From an uncultured Subdoligranulum sp. (lineage in GTDB: Bacteria; Bacillota; Clostridia; Christensenellales; CAG-314): DNA of 64,000 bases. Below are positions 8,060 through 17,355 of this stretch, piece after piece (positions within the stretch are counted from its first letter, which is position 1; each line of letters opens with the position of its first letter). The notes beneath the pieces are model-generated. The model worked only from the letters and a program-made list of their open reading frames with translations, was not told the origin of the DNA and ran no database searches. The stretch covers positions 1-64,000 of the forward strand of contig CABUZX010000003.1 in assembly GCA_902496185.1 (NCBI GenBank), read 5' to 3'. Made by a program: the position numbers and the translations under genes.

Positions 8060-10015
8060 TTATTTTAGAGACTGTAAAAAAGTTTCTTCATCCCACACCT
8101 CTATGCTGAGTTTAATTGCTTTTTGCAATTTGCTACCTGCGTCAGCGCCTGCCACGACGAGGTTTGTGTCTTTAGTGACGGAAGAAGATACCGTTCCACC
8201 GCGTTTTTCTATTTCCTTAGTTGCGTCACCGCGTGAAAAGGTTTGCAACGTCCCCGTCAATACTATTTTTTTGCCAGAAAACACCCCGTCATTAGACGCT
8301 TGTTTAAACGTAGGATTTATTCCAATTTTTTTTAATCCTTCGACAAGGGTTTTACCGTATTCGCCTGCAAAAAATTCTAATACGCTTTGCGCGACTACTT
8401 CGCCTACTTCTTCTATTGCAACGAGCTCTTCAAATTTTGCTTTTTGCAAGTTTTCCACGCTACCGAAAACCTTTGCCAATTCCCTTGCTGTAACTACTCC
8501 AATATTTTCGATACCCAAGCCGTAAATAAAGTTTGGCAAAGCTATTGATTTGCTTTTTTGTATCGCATCAATAAAATTTTGTATTTTTTTATCCTTAAAG
8601 CCCTCCAATTTTGACAAATCTTCCTTGGTGAGGCTAAAAAGCTCCAATGGAGTCCTTACCCCTTGTTTCATCAATTGAACGATAGTTTTTTGACTGACTC
8701 CCTCTATATCAAAGGCGTTTTTAGAACAAAAATGCGTCAAACGCGCCTCTATTTGCTTTGAACAACCGTAAGTATTCGGACAAAATACGTTTGCTCCTTT
8801 TTTTGTCAATTCAGTACCGCATACAGGGCACTCCGTAGGTGGTAAAATCGGCTGACTTTGTAATTTTTTTTCCGCCAATCCCAAGACTTCGGGGATAACG
8901 TCGTTGCTCCTCCTTACAAATACAAGACTGCCGACACTCAAGTTTTTTCGGATTATATCGTCGTAATTGTTGAGAGTTGCTTTCGATATGGTTGCGCCAC
9001 ACAGTTCTACGGGCTCAAGATGCCCCAAAGGCGTCAATTTGCCGGTACGCCCAACCTGCCACTCCACCGATTTGAGAATTGTTGTAACTTCTTCCGCTTT
9101 AAACTTAAAAGCAATTGCCCACCGCGGAAATTTGTCGGTATACCCCAATTCTTCACGCAGAGCAAAATCGTTGACTTTTATAACTGCTCCGTCAATCAAA
9201 AAATCCAAAGATTCGCGACTATTGCCGATTTCTTCAATACACTGCTTAATTTCTTCAAAAGATTTAACGTTTTTGAAATAAGCGTTTGTTAAAAATCCGT
9301 TATTTTTTAAAAAATCAACGAGTTGAGTTTGCGTTTTTATCATTGTTCCGCCGTCAAAACCTAAAGAGTAACACACTACGTCTAAATTACGTTGAGCCGT
9401 TACGACGGTATTTAAATTTCTTATAGCCCCAGCAGCGCCGTTACGCGCGTTTTTTAACGTTTCTTCGGGATGATTTTTATTGTATTCTTCCAAAACGGAA
9501 AGACGCATAATGGCTTCGCCCTGAATTTCTATCGTTTGGTCAAAATTTACGGATAATGGAGCAGATTTTATTGTTTTTGCCTGTTTTGTTACAGTTTCGC
9601 CCTTGACTCCATCACCACGTGTTGCTACCGTTTTAAGTTTGCCACGCTCGTAAGTAAGGTTTAAAGTCAGTCCGTCATATTTAAGTTCTACGGTAAAATC
9701 GGCGTTTGGATAATGTTTGACGATTTTGTCGTACCAACTTTGCAATTCTCCAAAGCTCTGCGCTTTGTCAAGGCTATACAAACGCGTCAAATGAAAGTGC
9801 GGAACAAACTTGTCGAGAACTTCTCCACCTACACGGTGAGTAGGACTGTCGGGCAAAACAATGCCCGTTTGTTTTTCCATCAAAACAAGACGGTCGTAAA
9901 CCGCGTCGTAAGTTTCATCCTCTACCGAAGGAGCGTCCAACGTATAATATTCCTTTGCCCAAAGATTTAGTTGGTCAACCAACTCTTGCATTGTTTCAAA
10001 TTTTGTTTTTTCCAT
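8060..10015 (-). CDS. ligA: NAD-dependent DNA ligase LigA
   Basis: Seals DNA nicks using NAD+; essential for replication and repair. The adenylation motif KYDG is at 112-115, with Lys112 the AMP acceptor. An N-terminal Ia domain with conserved Tyr and Asp residues precedes it. The OB fold is followed by a four-Cys zinc finger (CPVCG ... CPNTYGCS) near 400-425, a helix-hairpin-helix region, and a C-terminal BRCT domain (SGKKIVLTGTL onward). The 651 residues are close to the family norm of 670. It is 17 bases downstream of pcrA, a very common pairing. Confidence 0.97.
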   Translation of the reverse strand: MEKTKFETMQELVDQLNLWAKEYYTLDAPSVEDETYDAVYDRLVLMEKQTGIVLPDSPTHRVGGEVLDKFVPHFHLTRLYSLDKAQSFGELQSWYDKIVKHYPNADFTVELKYDGLTLNLTYERGKLKTVATRGDGVKGETVTKQAKTIKSAPLSVNFDQTIEIQGEAIMRLSVLEEYNKNHPEETLKNARNGAAGAIRNLNTVVTAQRNLDVVCYSLGFDGGTMIKTQTQLVDFLKNNGFLTNAYFKNVKSFEEIKQCIEEIGNSRESLDFLIDGAVIKVNDFALREELGYTDKFPRWAIAFKFKAEEVTTILKSVEWQVGRTGKLTPLGHLEPVELCGATISKATLNNYDDIIRKNLSVGSLVFVRRSNDVIPEVLGLAEKKLQSQPILPPTECPVCGTELTKKGANVFCPNTYGCSKQIEARLTHFCSKNAFDIEGVSQKTIVQLMKQGVRTPLELFSLTKEDLSKLEGFKDKKIQNFIDAIQKSKSIALPNFIYGLGIENIGVVTARELAKVFGSVENLQKAKFEELVAIEEVGEVVAQSVLEFFAGEYGKTLVEGLKKIGINPTFKQASNDGVFSGKKIVLTGTLQTFSRGDATKEIEKRGGTVSSSVTKDTNLVVAGADAGSKLQKAIKLSIEVWDEETFLQSLK

Positions 10016-10032
10016 AAAAATATATCTTGTTT

Positions 10033-12204
10033 TTAGTCCAACGGATTAAGTGGTGCAAATTTTAAATTAAGCATTTTTTTGCCTACGGATTGAAAGGCTA
10101 TATCTGCGTTTCCGTTGGAAATTTTAAGTATTATTCCCTCGCCGTACATTTGATGCATAACTTTTTGCCCGACTTTAAAGCCGATTTCCGACTTTTTGAC
10201 GGTAACTTTGCTTGAATACAAAGGCGCGCTACCGCTTGCGCCCACCGTACTTGAGGTTGTTGATTTTGGCGATACGTCGTACATTGGCACGCCGTCTTCG
10301 TCATAACGCTGTACGCGTTGAGGCTCGCCCACTACGTCGCTAAAAAACCTGCTAGGCAACATTTGATGCCTACTACCATACAAGTAGCGTACCTGCGTAT
10401 GAGTGAGAAACAGTCTTTCTCTTGCCCTCGTCATGGCAACGTAAGCAAGACGCCTTTCTTCCTTCATTTGGTACAAATCGAAAATCGCCTTGTTTCCGGG
10501 GAATATCCCATCGTCCATACCTACAACGAAAACTACCTTCCACTCCAAACCTTTTGCAGCGTGGATGGTTGCAATCGTAAGATAATTGCTCTCGTCCATT
10601 TCGTCAATATCGCTCTTTAAACTTATACTTTCTAAAAACTGCAACAACGTAGCTTCGGGGTTGTCCTTTGCAAATTCCGTCGAAGCAACGTAAAATTCAT
10701 TGATATTTTCTGCACGCGAGGCTTCTTCTTCCGTCGTGATATTGGTTATCAACTCAGAAATTTTTATTGCCTGAACCGCAACCTGATCAATCGGTTGAGT
10801 CAAAGCAATTTGCCTCAAGTTTTCTATTGCGTTGTAAAAATCTTCCAACTTAAAGCAAAGCGTTTTGCTGAATATCCCCGATTCCTGAATATGCGGTATA
10901 CTTTCAAACAAGCTTTTGCCTATACTACTTGCAAAATCGCTCAATTTATCAATGGTTTTGTCTCCTATACCCTTTTTGGTAGAAATTGCTCTTATAAACG
11001 CCTCGTTGTCGTTTTTGTTTACCGCGAGACGCAAATATGAAACTACGTCCTTGATTTCCTTTCTTTCAAAAAATTTAAAACCACCAAAAACTTTAAAGGG
11101 TATGCCGTAATTCATACATTCCTGTTCAAAAGCACGAGATATGGCGTTTACACGCATCAATATAGCAAAATCTCCGTATTTGTAGCCACGCTCCAACAAT
11201 GCAGAAATTTGTTGCAAGCAAAAACGCGCCTCGTGAGATTCGTCTACGGCAGTAAAATTTTCTACCCGTACGCCCTCTGCGTTTTGAGTCCACAAAGTTT
11301 TATCAAAACGGTCGTCGTTTTTCTTAATAATATTATTGGCTACGTCAAGTATTTTTTTTGTACTTCTATAGTTTTGTTCAAGATAAAAAACTTGAACGTC
11401 TTTATAATCGTTTTTAAATCTGCGCATATTGTCGGCTTTTGCCCCTCTCCAACCGTAAATGGATTGGTCGTCGTCACCTACAACGAATATATTTCCGTCC
11501 AAATTTGCAAGTTGTTTAAAAATAAGGTATTGAACGGTATTTGTGTCCTGAAATTCGTCAACGCTGATATATTTGTAACGGTTGCGATATTTTTCCAACG
11601 TTTGCGGAAACTTATCAAAAAGAGTATAAACGTTAAATAACAAATCGTCAAAATCCATACAGTCGGACTCACGCAGTTGCTGTTGATAACCTTTTACAAC
11701 TTTTTTTACCACGTCGTCATTGTCCGAAAAGCCGATTTCTTTCGAGCAGTACTCTTCTACCGAAATACCTTCGTTTTTTGATTTTGACAAAACAGACTCC
11801 GCTTCCGCAACGATTTTATCGGCTTTTTCCGACTCCGAAATATACTTTTTGGCTAACTTTTTTAATACTTTTTTTGAATCCGCCGAATCGTAAATAGTAA
11901 AACTTTTTGAATAACCAAGTTGGTCTGCGTCCTCGCGCAAAATGCGAGAACACATACTATGTATTGTGCATATAGTCATACCGCGTACGTCGCAAACGTC
12001 TGAAAGACGGCTTTTCATTTCCGAAGCCGCCTTGTTTGTAAACGTAATTGCCAAAATATTGTACGGATATACTCCGCTATTGACCAGATTGCCTATGCGT
12101 TGAGTCAAAACTCTCGTTTTGCCACTACCTGCCCCCGCAAGCACCATTACCGCGCCGTGCAAAGCTTCTGACGCAATTTTTTGTTGTGGATTTAAATCTG
12201 TCAT
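10033..12204 (-). CDS. pcrA: ATP-dependent DNA helicase PcrA/UvrD
   Basis: Superfamily 1A 3'-5' helicase used in repair and plasmid or fork processing. Walker A AGAGSGKT lies at residues 23-30, motif II is DEFQDTN, motif III GDDDQSIYGWRGA, and motif VI VAMTRARERL. The last 50 or so residues (VGQKVMHQMYGEG) form the Tudor-like PcrA C-terminal domain that binds RNA polymerase in relatives. Length 723 is standard. The start has AAGGAAA 11 bases upstream. It is followed closely by ligA. Confidence 0.96.
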   Translation of the reverse strand: MTDLNPQQKIASEALHGAVMVLAGAGSGKTRVLTQRIGNLVNSGVYPYNILAITFTNKAASEMKSRLSDVCDVRGMTICTIHSMCSRILREDADQLGYSKSFTIYDSADSKKVLKKLAKKYISESEKADKIVAEAESVLSKSKNEGISVEEYCSKEIGFSDNDDVVKKVVKGYQQQLRESDCMDFDDLLFNVYTLFDKFPQTLEKYRNRYKYISVDEFQDTNTVQYLIFKQLANLDGNIFVVGDDDQSIYGWRGAKADNMRRFKNDYKDVQVFYLEQNYRSTKKILDVANNIIKKNDDRFDKTLWTQNAEGVRVENFTAVDESHEARFCLQQISALLERGYKYGDFAILMRVNAISRAFEQECMNYGIPFKVFGGFKFFERKEIKDVVSYLRLAVNKNDNEAFIRAISTKKGIGDKTIDKLSDFASSIGKSLFESIPHIQESGIFSKTLCFKLEDFYNAIENLRQIALTQPIDQVAVQAIKISELITNITTEEEASRAENINEFYVASTEFAKDNPEATLLQFLESISLKSDIDEMDESNYLTIATIHAAKGLEWKVVFVVGMDDGIFPGNKAIFDLYQMKEERRLAYVAMTRARERLFLTHTQVRYLYGSRHQMLPSRFFSDVVGEPQRVQRYDEDGVPMYDVSPKSTTSSTVGASGSAPLYSSKVTVKKSEIGFKVGQKVMHQMYGEGIILKISNGNADIAFQSVGKKMLNLKFAPLNPLD

Positions 12205-12226
12205 ATTTTAAATTTTTCCTTATAAT

Positions 12227-13192
12227 TTAGTTATTAAGTTTTTCCTCTTCTGAGATATCATCACCTATGGAAATTTTTACTCGTTTTGTAAAATATGATT
12301 TGTTTTTGGTCTCGTAATAGTTTACAAGATACGCACAGGAAAGTAAGTACGAAAAGAAACAAATAATCAATATCATAACAACCGACGCAACGACTACTTT
12401 AAACAACACGAGAGTCAATACCGTCAACACTACGCCAATTACTACAAATATCAACGTTTTTAAAAACAACTTCCAAAAATCTTCAAACAAAAGCAAAATG
12501 TTTTCCTTCATAGAGTGTTTTATGCTTTCCGCGTCATTGACGTAAGCAGGCAAGCAATAAGCAAAAAGAGTTTTTCTCAAGCATATCAAAAACATAAACA
12601 AAAGCATGCTTATAACTATTCCCCATACTCCTATAGAAGAAAAACAAACGACGTAAGTACCTACAAAAGTCATAAATATTCCGCAATCTAATATCATACA
12701 AAACAACGAAGATAGTAACGTTATTTTGACGTTTTTAGAAATATTCTTAAAAAACGTCCACAAATAATATCCTGAATTGTTAGTCGCCATAAATTGATTT
12801 ATCAAATACGTATTTGTATACAAAATAAGCCCTGAAAAAAAATAAGCAAAATACAACGACAAAAAGAAAAAACAAATGGCAAGTATCAAAGTTTGCGTAA
12901 AATTAGGGATAGAACTTGCAATGTATTTGATACTGTTGATGAAATCATCAATTTGGCTTAAAAAATCTATTTCCGACTCCTCGTCCCAATTGATTAGGTC
13001 CGAAAGCAAATTTTGAGCTTGAGAAAGTATCTTTTCATCTTTTATTGCTTTGATGACGTTTGTACCAAAGTCAAAGAAAAACAATCCAAACAACGCAACG
13101 ACAAACGCCAACAAAAACAATTGAAATATCATTGATTTTGCGTACGTCCAATAATTGCTACCTGATAAGGTAAGTGTTTTTTTAAAATACAT
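12227..13192 (-). CDS. Polytopic membrane protein, unknown function
   Basis: I do not recognise a family. The 321 residues contain about six hydrophobic segments: one near 20-42, one at 97-125, a pair around 155-215 and a pair around 240-290. A hydrophilic loop rich in acidic residues lies near 45-95, and the C-terminal tail (about 30 residues) is charged and probably cytoplasmic. Near the end it carries CAYLVNYYETK, which resembles CKYVDFTETSR at the equivalent place in the next upstream gene, so the two are probably ancient tandem paralogs. It sits 12 bases after that gene and 22 before pcrA within the lepA-hemW-pcrA-ligA block. A transporter-like or envelope role is only a guess. Confidence 0.75.
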   Translation of the reverse strand: MYFKKTLTLSGSNYWTYAKSMIFQLFLLAFVVALFGLFFFDFGTNVIKAIKDEKILSQAQNLLSDLINWDEESEIDFLSQIDDFINSIKYIASSIPNFTQTLILAICFFFLSLYFAYFFSGLILYTNTYLINQFMATNNSGYYLWTFFKNISKNVKITLLSSLFCMILDCGIFMTFVGTYVVCFSSIGVWGIVISMLLFMFLICLRKTLFAYCLPAYVNDAESIKHSMKENILLLFEDFWKLFLKTLIFVVIGVVLTVLTLVLFKVVVASVVMILIICFFSYLLSCAYLVNYYETKNKSYFTKRVKISIGDDISEEEKLNN

Positions 13193-13204
13193 TTGTCATC
13201 TCCT

Positions 13205-14086
13205 CTAAAATAGTTTCAACTTTAAGTCGGCTCGCGAAGTTTCGGTAAAATCTACGTACTTGCAACAAGATAAGCAAGGTAAATATATCAACCACCATAA
13301 ATAAAATAAAAACCGCAAAAAATAATATAATATGTTACAAATAGTTTCCTGTGAAATATAGGATATCAATAAATTAAACAAAGATAACAAGGCTTGCGCA
13401 ACAAAAACGTTGAGCAATATACTCGCCACCATTTCCTTAAAATGCACGCTCCCCAAATGGAAGGAATACCCCAACGCAAAGGAAAATTTGTATCCGTCAA
13501 ATAACATGCACGGAGGCGTCATAATCGCCAACGAAAATATTATAAAAAAGGCTATATAAAACAATACCGTAAGCGTAACTGACAGAGTATAAAAAGTTAG
13601 CCCACCAAACAATACGGAAAACAAAGCTATACATCCGCTTAAAAGTAGCATCCATATTTCATAAAAAGCTATTACCAACAACACAAAAGGCACTATATAC
13701 AAAAACATTTCGTTTATACTGCGAATTACGTTGTTGTAACTGCGCGTACCGTATTTGATGTGTCTTTCCACAAAAGAAACGGCAAGACAAAAACTAATCA
13801 AAGTAATTACAAACGTAATAATCCAAAACCACACTACGTTTATACCAAACACTTCTTCTTGCCCGACGTTTACTATGGAAAAAAATTTAAATATTGAGTC
13901 GTAAAAATTTTCGAATACAACTTTTTCGTTTAGCGAAATCAAATCAAAAACGCTTTCAAAAAAATCCACTACTCCCAAAGCAGGCTGAAACAAAGCAAGC
14001 AACAGCGCAGACAAAAATACCAAAGGCAAAATAAATATAAAATTTTTAAAAATATACCGTACGGTTGATCTTGATTGCTGTCTCAT
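13205..14086 (-). CDS. Polytopic membrane protein, unknown function (paralog of neighbour)
   Basis: A 293-residue protein with about six transmembrane segments, near 13-36, 80-105, 128-150, 153-195 (two) and 215-270. The cytoplasmic N-terminus is basic (MRQQSRSTVRYIF). The C-terminal CKYVDFTETSR echoes CAYLVNYYETK of the following gene. The start at 14086 has a strong AAGGAGG site 7 bases upstream, so the coding call is good although the function is unknown. It is placed between hemW and pcrA. Confidence 0.75.
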   Translation of the reverse strand: MRQQSRSTVRYIFKNFIFILPLVFLSALLLALFQPALGVVDFFESVFDLISLNEKVVFENFYDSIFKFFSIVNVGQEEVFGINVVWFWIITFVITLISFCLAVSFVERHIKYGTRSYNNVIRSINEMFLYIVPFVLLVIAFYEIWMLLLSGCIALFSVLFGGLTFYTLSVTLTVLFYIAFFIIFSLAIMTPPCMLFDGYKFSFALGYSFHLGSVHFKEMVASILLNVFVAQALLSLFNLLISYISQETICNILYYFLRFLFYLWWLIYLPCLSCCKYVDFTETSRADLKLKLF

Positions 14087-14131
14087 ACAAACCTCCTTTT
14101 TAGATTTTTTCCTTACCTTTAGTTTTTAACC

Positions 14132-15295
14132 TTAAGGCGCAAATTCCGTCAAAATATTATTGACGACGTAAAAATATTGTGGCGGGACAAATATCCTACC
14201 GTTTTGCAAACAGAGTAATTTTTTTTGTTGAAGCGAATAAAACACGTTGCCGTATTCTTTAAAAAAATCTTTTCCTGTTGACGCACGAAAATCGCTTACG
14301 TCAAAGCCAACGGTTTTGCGCAAATTTAAAAAAACAAATTCGAAACAAGCATCCTTTTGACTGACCTTTGTTTTTGTAGAAATTGGCAATACGTTTTGTT
14401 CGGTTTTTTCAAAATATTTATCCATACGCTTTGTGTTGGCGTATCTGACCCCTTCAAAAAAGCCGTGAGCCGATAAACCTACGCCGAGATAGTTTCCCCT
14501 ATTCCAATAATTAAGGTTGTGACGGCACTCGTAACCTTGTTTTGCAAAGTTGCTTATTTCATACCTGCAGTATGATTTTTGCGCCAAAAATTCTACTGCA
14601 AAATCATACATATCGGCGGTATCGTCTTCCGTCGGCAAAATAATTTTTCCGTCTTTTACGCGCTTAAAAAGCTTTGTGCCTTTTTCCACAATCAGTCCGT
14701 AAACGGACAAATGCGTAGGATTTTTTTGAGTAACCGCCACAAGAGTATCAAACAGTTCTTTTTGTGTTTGTCCTTCTATTCCAAGCATAAGGTCAACGTT
14801 TATATTGTCAAAATATTTTTGAGCAATCGCATAGGCTCTGCAAAAATCGTTGTAAGTATGCGGTCTACCGAGATTTTTTAACAGTTTGTTTGACGCCGAC
14901 TGCAAACCTAAAGATATTCTGTTTGCGCCTGCGTCAAAAGTAGCTTTTGCAAATTCCTCATTAAAACTATCGGGATTTGCCTCCAAGGACACTTCCGCAT
15001 CAGGCAAAATATTAAAACAACGGTTTGCGTGTTGCAAAATCTCTCTTATTGCTTTTGCTCCAAGCAGACTTGGAGTACCTCCTCCGACAAAAACGGTAGA
15101 AAAAACACGATCTAAAAATTTTGGCGCATAAAGAGTCATTTCCGTCTTTAAACAGTGGACGTACCTTTCAAAATTGCTTTCCTGCCCTGCAAAACTGCAA
15201 AAATCGCAGTAAATACACTTGGATTTGCAAAAAGGTATATGAATATACAACCCCATAGGGTTTTTTAAATCTAAAGGAGAAACAAAATCAATCAT
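14132..15295 (-). CDS. hemW: Radical SAM heme chaperone HemW-like protein
   Basis: Radical SAM protein of the coproporphyrinogen-dehydrogenase-like family; HemW members bind heme and act as chaperones rather than oxidases. The [4Fe-4S] motif CKSKCIYC lies at residues 23-30 with an extra Cys33, directly after MGLYIHIPF. A GGGTPSLL motif and a HemN C-terminal domain follow. A longer frame to 15472 lies inside lepA and has no similarity, so I chose ATG at 15295, which overlaps the lepA end by 8 bases (387 aa). ATG at 15256 is possible. lepA-hemW is the standard Firmicutes pair. Confidence 0.9.
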   Translation of the reverse strand: MIDFVSPLDLKNPMGLYIHIPFCKSKCIYCDFCSFAGQESNFERYVHCLKTEMTLYAPKFLDRVFSTVFVGGGTPSLLGAKAIREILQHANRCFNILPDAEVSLEANPDSFNEEFAKATFDAGANRISLGLQSASNKLLKNLGRPHTYNDFCRAYAIAQKYFDNINVDLMLGIEGQTQKELFDTLVAVTQKNPTHLSVYGLIVEKGTKLFKRVKDGKIILPTEDDTADMYDFAVEFLAQKSYCRYEISNFAKQGYECRHNLNYWNRGNYLGVGLSAHGFFEGVRYANTKRMDKYFEKTEQNVLPISTKTKVSQKDACFEFVFLNLRKTVGFDVSDFRASTGKDFFKEYGNVFYSLQQKKLLCLQNGRIFVPPQYFYVVNNILTEFAP

Positions 15296-17090
15296 CATCA
15301 ATTTTGAGTATGGACATAAACGCCTCCGACGGGATTGATACGCTACCAACCTGACGCATACGCTTTTTGCCTTCCTTCTGTTTTTCCAACAGTTTCTTTT
15401 TGCGGGTAATATCACCGCCGTAACATTTTGCCAAAACATCCTTACGCATTGCTTTGACGGTTTCTCTCGCAATTATTTTTCCGCCGATTGCAGCCTGAAT
15501 AGGTATTTCAAACATCTGACGAGGAATAACGTCTTTGAGTTTTTCTGCAATTTTTCTACCGCGAGCGTAGGCTCTTTCCTCCGGAACAATCATAGACAAA
15601 GCGTCGCATATTTCACCGTTGAGCATCATATCAAGCTTTACCAACTTGCAAGGTTTGTAGCCTTTAATCTCATAATCAAGACTTGCATAACCGCGCGTAC
15701 GGGATTTTAAAGTATCAAAAAAGTCGTAAATAATCTCGTTTAGAGGAATTTCGTAAGTAATTCTCACGCGCTTGGTGTCGATATAGGTCATATCAATAAA
15801 CACACCGCGTTTTTCCTGACACAAATCCATTATACCCCCCACGTACTCAGGCGGAGAATAAATAAATGCCGTAATGATAGGTTCTTCCATGTGTTCAATG
15901 GAAGTCACCGGCGGTAATTTTGACGGATTGTCGATATCTATCATTTCTCCATCAGTAGTATAAACGTGATAGCTAACGCTTGGAGCCGTTGTTACAAGGT
16001 CAAGGTCAAACTCTCTTTCGAGACGTTGTTGTATTACGTCCATATGCAAAAGCCCCAAAAATCCGCAACGGAAACCAAACCCCAACGCCAAAGATACGTC
16101 AGGATCGTACTGTAATGACGCGTCGTTGAGTTTGAGTTTTTCCAACGCGTCCTTCAAATCGTTGTAACGACTGCCGTCTGCAGGAAATATTCCGCAAAAA
16201 ACCATTGATTGAACGTCCTTATAACCTTTAAGCGGTACGTCCGTAGGATTGTTTGCGTCCGTAACCGTGTCGCCGACGTGAGCGTCTGCAACGGTTTTAA
16301 TACTTGCCGATATATAACCGACGTCACCTGCCTTTAAACAATCCGTCGCAAGCATAGACGGTGTAAAAATACCCACTTCCGTAACGTCGTAAATTTTTCC
16401 GCTGGAACGGAACATTTTGAGTTTTGTACCTACTTTTACGCTACCGTCAAATATGCGCACAAATAACAACACGCCTTTGTAGTTGTCGTAAACGCAGTCG
16501 AATATAAGTCCCTTTAAGGGGGCGTCTTCATCACCTTTGGGCGGTGGTACTTTTTTAATAACGTCAATAAGCACCTGCTCGATATTGATACCTTCCTTTG
16601 CGGAAATAAGCGGGGCGTCGTGCGCAGGCAAGCCTAATTCTTCAATTTCCTCCTTTGCCTCTTCTACCCGAGCTGATGCAAGGTCTATTTTGTTGATAAC
16701 AGGCAAAATTTCCAAATCGTTATCCAGAGCAAGATAACAATTAGCAACGGTTTGAGCTTCTACGCCTTGAGTAGCGTCAACTATAAGTATTGCTCCTTCG
16801 CACGCCGCAAGACTACGCGACACTTCGTAAGTAAAGTCAACGTGCCCCGGAGTATCAATAAGATTGAGCGAATATTCTACGCCTTCGTACTCGTAGTTAA
16901 TGGTAACGGGCGCAAGCTTAATGGTAATACCCCTTTCGCGCTCTAAATCCATAGAGTCAAGCAACTGTTCCTCCATATCTCTTTTTTGAACTCTGCCCGT
17001 AAACTCTATCAGTCTGTCTGCCAAGGTACTTTTGCCGTGGTCTATATGAGCTATTATGCAAAAATTTCTAATCTGATCCATTTTATTCAT
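15288..17090 (-). CDS. lepA: Elongation factor 4 (LepA)
   Basis: Ribosome-associated translational GTPase that affects initiation and elongation under stress. G1 motif AHIDHGKST lies at residues 14-22, with DTPGHVDF (G3) and NKIDL (G4). The LepA-specific C-terminal domain (YGGDITRKKKLLEKQKEGK) distinguishes it from EF-G and TypA. Length 600 is typical. The start ATG at 17090 follows its -10 box by six bases with no ribosome binding site, suggesting a leaderless transcript. Confidence 0.97.
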   Translation of the reverse strand: MNKMDQIRNFCIIAHIDHGKSTLADRLIEFTGRVQKRDMEEQLLDSMDLERERGITIKLAPVTINYEYEGVEYSLNLIDTPGHVDFTYEVSRSLAACEGAILIVDATQGVEAQTVANCYLALDNDLEILPVINKIDLASARVEEAKEEIEELGLPAHDAPLISAKEGINIEQVLIDVIKKVPPPKGDEDAPLKGLIFDCVYDNYKGVLLFVRIFDGSVKVGTKLKMFRSSGKIYDVTEVGIFTPSMLATDCLKAGDVGYISASIKTVADAHVGDTVTDANNPTDVPLKGYKDVQSMVFCGIFPADGSRYNDLKDALEKLKLNDASLQYDPDVSLALGFGFRCGFLGLLHMDVIQQRLEREFDLDLVTTAPSVSYHVYTTDGEMIDIDNPSKLPPVTSIEHMEEPIITAFIYSPPEYVGGIMDLCQEKRGVFIDMTYIDTKRVRITYEIPLNEIIYDFFDTLKSRTRGYASLDYEIKGYKPCKLVKLDMMLNGEICDALSMIVPEERAYARGRKIAEKLKDVIPRQMFEIPIQAAIGGKIIARETVKAMRKDVLAKCYGGDITRKKKLLEKQKEGKKRMRQVGSVSIPSEAFMSILKIDDD

Positions 17091-17096
17091 CTTTAT

Positions 17097-17125
17097 ATTA
17101 TACCTAAAATTCTTGATGTAGGCAA
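17097..17125 (-). promoter_or_regulatory. lepA promoter, leaderless arrangement
   Basis: On the minus strand TTGCCT (17120-17125) and TATAAT (17097-17102) are separated by 17 bases. Only six bases (17091-17096) separate the -10 box from the lepA ATG, so the transcript should begin at or within a base of the start codon. Confidence 0.75.
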
Positions 17126-17247
17126 TGACTTTTGCGCAAAAAATTAGGATTTTTTGTTTATTAAAAACGTTGACTTATCTAAGGGTATAAAAGTAATTTG
17201 TATTTTGTAGTTTTTATAAAAAAGTTGTTTCAAAATCAATTTTAGAG

Positions 17248-17276
17248 TTGCCTTTTTGGCATAGTTATACTATAAT
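17248..17276 (+). promoter_or_regulatory. Promoter of the membrane-anchored repeat protein gene
   Basis: TTGCCT (17248-17253) and TATAAT (17271-17276) with a 17-base spacer. It gives a leader of about 70 bases ending in AAGGAG before ATG 17356. The 265-base gap between lepA and this gene holds the two divergent promoters and nothing else I can identify. Confidence 0.7.
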
Positions 17277-17355
17277 TAAAGATACAATTAAAATATTTTT
17301 GTATAAATTTATACTAAATATATTTTAAACAAATCTATTTTTTAAGGAGAAAATT

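Noticed and set aside
15296..15472. Longer HemW N-terminus within lepA
   Set aside because: The added residues are basic low-similarity sequence in another frame of lepA and have no ribosome binding site; HemW proteins begin near the MGLYIHIPF segment.
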